15,735 nt of DNA from Pullilachnospira_A gallistercoris (GTDB taxonomy: Bacteria; Bacillota; Clostridia; Lachnospirales; Lachnospiraceae). Under the pieces are notes generated by a model. The model had not been told where the DNA came from, searched no databases, and was given only the letters and a program-made list of their open reading frames with translations. The translations under genes were made by a program, and so were the position numbers. Below are positions 13,275 to 15,735 of the stretch, one piece after another (position 1 is the first letter of the stretch; every line of letters starts with the position of its first letter). The stretch is from assembly GCA_018712125.1 (NCBI GenBank), contig DVHM01000085.1:1-15735 (forward strand), read 5' to 3'.

Positions 13275-14450
13275 ATGAAAATTGAGGCATCCAGACGACT
13301 GGAACATTTTCAGACCGGCATTTTTGCCGCTTTGAATGAAAAAAAAGAGGAACTTCTGGCCAGCGGAAAGAAGATTTACAATCTGTCGGTGGGCACACCG
13401 GACTTCCCCGTGTTTGACCATATACGTAAGGCCCTGATGGAGGCGGCCCAGGATCCGGAAAAGTATCATTACACTCTCCGGGATCTCCCTGAACTTCATG
13501 AGGCGGTAAAAGATTATTATAAGAAACGTTTTGATGTGGAGATCTCCACCGATGAGATTGTCGCCGTCCCCGGTTCCCAGGAGGGCGTGGCTCATCTGGG
13601 CCTGACCCTGTGCAATCCCGGCGATGTGGTCCTGCTGCCCAATCCCGGCTATCCGGTCTTTGAGGTGGGGGCTTATCTCGGCGGCGCCGAGCTGTATTTT
13701 TACGAGCTCCGGGAGGAGAATGATTTCCTTCCGAAATTTGACGAGATCCCCGAGGACATCGCCCGCCGGGCCAAGTACATCATGGTATCCTACCCCTACA
13801 ACCCGGTCTGCGCCGTGGCTCCGGCATCCTTCTACGAGGAGCTGATCGCCTACGCGAAAAAATACAACATCATCGTCGTCCACGACAACGCCTACTCGGA
13901 TATCATCTATGACGGCGTCCGGGGCGGCTCTTTCCTGGAATTTCCCGGGGCGAAGGAGGTCGGCATCGAGTGCTTCTCCCTGTCCAAATCCTTCAATCTG
14001 ACCGGTGCGAGAGTGTCCTTTATGATCGGAAACCGGGAAATCATCGACGCAGTCAAACTGCTCCGATCCCAGTACGACTTCGGCATTTTCGAACCCATCC
14101 AACGGGCTGCCATCGCAGCTCTGGAGGGGCCCCTGGAACCGGTCAGAGCGCAGTGTGTCCGGTATCAGGAACGCCGGGACGCCCTCTGTGGCGGCCTTCG
14201 CTCCATCGGCTGGGATGTGCGGGACAGCCAGGGCACCATGTTTGCCTGGGCCCGCATCCCGGAGGGCTTCTCCTCCTCCCAGCAGTTCGTCATGGAGCTG
14301 ATGGACAAAACCGGCGTAATCTGTACGCCCGGAGACGCCTTCGGCAGCATGGGCGAGGGGTATGTGCGCTTCGCCCTGGTGCTGCCGCCGGAAAAGATTC
14401 GGGAAATGATCGAGGTCATCGATCAAAGCGGCATCCTGAAACGGCAGTAA
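13275..14450 (+). CDS. PLP-dependent aminotransferase, class I/II fold (LL-diaminopimelate aminotransferase-like)
   Basis: A 391-residue fold-type I aminotransferase. Residues visible at the cofactor site: NLSVGTPDFP (36-45) near the substrate pocket, PGSQEG (99-104) for the PLP phosphate, Asn176 in YPYNPVCAV (the usual NPTG Gly is Cys), Asp204 and Tyr207 in DNAYSD, the PLP lysine Lys238 in SLSKSFNLTGARVSF, Arg246, and the carboxylate-binding Arg365 in GYVRFAL. The sequence looks closest to the DapL/alanine transaminase branch, but substrate cannot be fixed by eye: LL-diaminopimelate, alanine or an aromatic amino acid are possible. I chose ATG 13275 because AGGAG (13262-13266) lies 8 nt upstream; the longer frame from 13173 has no ribosome site. 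It is a single gene, ending at a bidirectional terminator. Confidence 0.88.
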   Translation: MKIEASRRLEHFQTGIFAALNEKKEELLASGKKIYNLSVGTPDFPVFDHIRKALMEAAQDPEKYHYTLRDLPELHEAVKDYYKKRFDVEISTDEIVAVPGSQEGVAHLGLTLCNPGDVVLLPNPGYPVFEVGAYLGGAELYFYELREENDFLPKFDEIPEDIARRAKYIMVSYPYNPVCAVAPASFYEELIAYAKKYNIIVVHDNAYSDIIYDGVRGGSFLEFPGAKEVGIECFSLSKSFNLTGARVSFMIGNREIIDAVKLLRSQYDFGIFEPIQRAAIAALEGPLEPVRAQCVRYQERRDALCGGLRSIGWDVRDSQGTMFAWARIPEGFSSSQQFVMELMDKTGVICTPGDAFGSMGEGYVRFALVLPPEKIREMIEVIDQSGILKRQ

Positions 14451-14458
14451 GCAATCGC

Positions 14459-14513
14459 AAAAAAGAACCCGCCCGAGAGCAGACCTTATATCTGCCCCGG
14501 ACGGGTTCTTCTG
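14459..14513. terminator. Bidirectional terminator between the aminotransferase and the GH43-like gene
   Basis: GAACCCG (14465-14471) pairs with CGGGTTC (14502-14508), with further inner pairing (CAGA with TCTG) around a loop near 14485. A-rich sequence on the left gives TTCTTTTTT for minus-strand transcripts; on the right TTCTTCTGATTT serves the plus strand. It lies between two convergent genes. Confidence 0.85.
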
Positions 14514-14540
14514 ATTTATAGAGTATGTTCTCCTGTCTGA

Positions 14541-15735
14541 TTAAAGAGCGATCACTTCTCCTTCGGTAATGCCGTTCTCGTTGAAGGCGTCCACTCTCAC
14601 AAAATAGTCGGTTCCCTTGATCAGGGCGCCAATCTTCTGCTCCTTCTTTCCGAAGATCATGTAGCTGTGATAGAGTTTATCCTCGGCATGACCCCAGAGA
14701 ATATTGTAACCTGTCACGTCCGCATCATCGGAGGTAATGGCAACCTTCATGTCCAGATCGTCGAGGCGCTCCGCGGTAAAGGTCGGCACAGCCGGTTTCT
14801 CGCCGTCGCCGATACCGAATACTCTCAGACCGCTGATGGCAGCCGGCTGATCGTAGGGTACCGCCAGCACCGTCAGTTTCAGATAGCGCACCTGAATGCC
14901 GTCCTCTCTCACCACCATGTCGTGGGGCAGATCCGTCTTGGCATCGGATTTGTCCTCAATCATGAAATAGTTGTCCCCGTCCAGGGATCCCTCCAGTTTC
15001 CAGCGGGTAATCAGATTCCGTTCCTCGATGTAACGTTTTCCTGTCATATTTCCAACCAGAGGCTTGGGCGGCTCGATGTCGATCTTGTCATCCGCAAAGT
15101 TGATCTGGATCGCGCGCACATCCATGGCCTTGCCCAGATCCATCTGCAGCCACTCTCCGGGCTGTGCGGACGCCGCTCTCCACCAGGTCTGCACGTTCTC
15201 CTCAGCCGCCTTCTCAGCGCCTTTGCCCTCTTCGGCGGAGGATGCCGTCATGGTCTTGCCGCAGCTTAAGAGCATCCACTGGGGATTCTTCCAGGGATCC
15301 GCCTGGAAATCCTCGATTGCCATGGGCCAGTCGCCGTAACGCTGGTTACAGAACAGTTCTCCGTCCTTATCAAATCCCGCCGGCCACAGACCTACACGGC
15401 GCTCGAAGTTGTGGTTGACGCTGATACGCATGGTAGCGGTATGCCACAGGCTTCCGGTGGCGTCCTCCATGGTGGAACCGTGACCCGCGCCCGGAATAAA
15501 TCCGCCGGGTTTGTAGGAGAAGGGATTGTTCTTCGCCAGTTTATAGGGTCCTAAGGGCTTGTCGCTCACATAGACGCCGTCAGCATAAATGTTGTACTGA
15601 GTCCCCGGACATGCATACTGAAGATAATATTTTCCGTCATGCTTGTTCATCCACGCGCCCTCGATGTAGGGACGGTTGCTCAGGAATCCCTTCATCATAA
15701 TCTTCAGGTTTTCGGGAATGTTCGCCACCATCTCC
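14541..15735 (-). CDS. GH43-like glycoside hydrolase with discoidin and Fn3-like domains, C-terminal part (cut by the window edge)
   Basis: The frame is open through the right edge, so the N-terminus (about the first blades of a beta-propeller) is missing; at least 398 residues remain. The first part shows five-bladed propeller features of GH43-type enzymes: RPYIEGAWMNKHDGKYYLQYA (an EGAW...GKYYL blade), a VYVSDKPLGPYK blade and GHGSTMED followed by LWHT. A middle part (about 165-305 of the visible sequence) resembles an F5/8 type C (discoidin) carbohydrate-binding domain: WWRAAS, GEWLQMDLGKAMDVRAIQINF, RWKLEGSLDGDNYF, VRYLKLTV. The tail (FTAERLDDLDMKVAITSDDADVTGYNILWG to YFVRVDAFNENG) is Fn3-like. 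Likely an arabinan- or xylan-active enzyme, but the substrate is not readable. No anchor motif is seen at the C-terminus. The stop is TAA 14543-14541. Confidence 0.8.
   Translation of the reverse strand, partial: EMVANIPENLKIMMKGFLSNRPYIEGAWMNKHDGKYYLQYACPGTQYNIYADGVYVSDKPLGPYKLAKNNPFSYKPGGFIPGAGHGSTMEDATGSLWHTATMRISVNHNFERRVGLWPAGFDKDGELFCNQRYGDWPMAIEDFQADPWKNPQWMLLSCGKTMTASSAEEGKGAEKAAEENVQTWWRAASAQPGEWLQMDLGKAMDVRAIQINFADDKIDIEPPKPLVGNMTGKRYIEERNLITRWKLEGSLDGDNYFMIEDKSDAKTDLPHDMVVREDGIQVRYLKLTVLAVPYDQPAAISGLRVFGIGDGEKPAVPTFTAERLDDLDMKVAITSDDADVTGYNILWGHAEDKLYHSYMIFGKKEQKIGALIKGTDYFVRVDAFNENGITEGEVIAL

Noticed and set aside
13260..14426. Minus-strand open frame of 388 codons opposite the aminotransferase
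   Set aside because: The plus-strand aminotransferase has a complete set of PLP-site residues and a ribosome site; the opposite frame has neither a domain nor a start signal.

Overview
The window reads as chromosomal DNA of a spore-forming, low-to-mid GC Gram-positive bacterium, most likely a gut-type Clostridia (Lachnospiraceae-like). The evidence is a spoVT gene with a sigma-G-type promoter, strong AGGAGG ribosome binding sites, an LplB-type sugar permease, a ROK glucokinase and paired exporter ABC half-transporters. The taxonomic call is inference; no rRNA or other marker gene is present.

Layout, left to right. Positions 1-638 (minus) hold the N-terminal part of an LplB-type sugar ABC permease, cut by the window edge and broken by a +1 frameshift in a G5 run. 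Positions 902-3496 (minus) are secA with an intrinsic terminator behind it. Positions 3535-3813 hold a striking non-coding element, about 279 bp long, with 27-bp terminal inverted repeats enclosing two long hairpins whose inner parts are inverted copies of each other. A good promoter sits just outside its far end, so the element would form nearly the whole 5' leader of secA mRNA. Positions 3934-4623 (minus) are a YhhN/TMEM86-type membrane protein with its own promoter. Positions 4816-8956 (minus) are a MarR regulator followed by two ABC exporter half-transporters, read from one strong promoter with repeat-rich candidate operator DNA and closed by a terminator. They look like a self-regulated heterodimeric multidrug-type exporter with one consensus and one degenerate ATP site.

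Position 9243 begins a plus-strand membrane-anchored protein whose C-terminal CxxC pair is thrown out of frame by an A7 run, followed by a large inverted repeat. A tRNA-Pro(CGG) lies on the minus strand at 9916-9989. A PAP2 phosphatase (plus) overlaps tail-to-tail with a small hydrophilic protein of unknown function (minus). Then come a ROK glucokinase and spoVT (both minus, each with its own promoter), a class I/II aminotransferase (plus), a shared bidirectional terminator, and the C-terminal part of a GH43-like secreted-type protein with a discoidin-like domain (minus), cut by the right edge.

Most genes are ordinary housekeeping or accessory loci in short transcription units. The items worth a second look are the bilobed element in the secA leader, the two homopolymer frameshifts (positions 547-551 and 9747-9753) and the inverted repeat at 9794-9886. 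I found no CRISPR array, transposase, phage gene or recognisable defence system.
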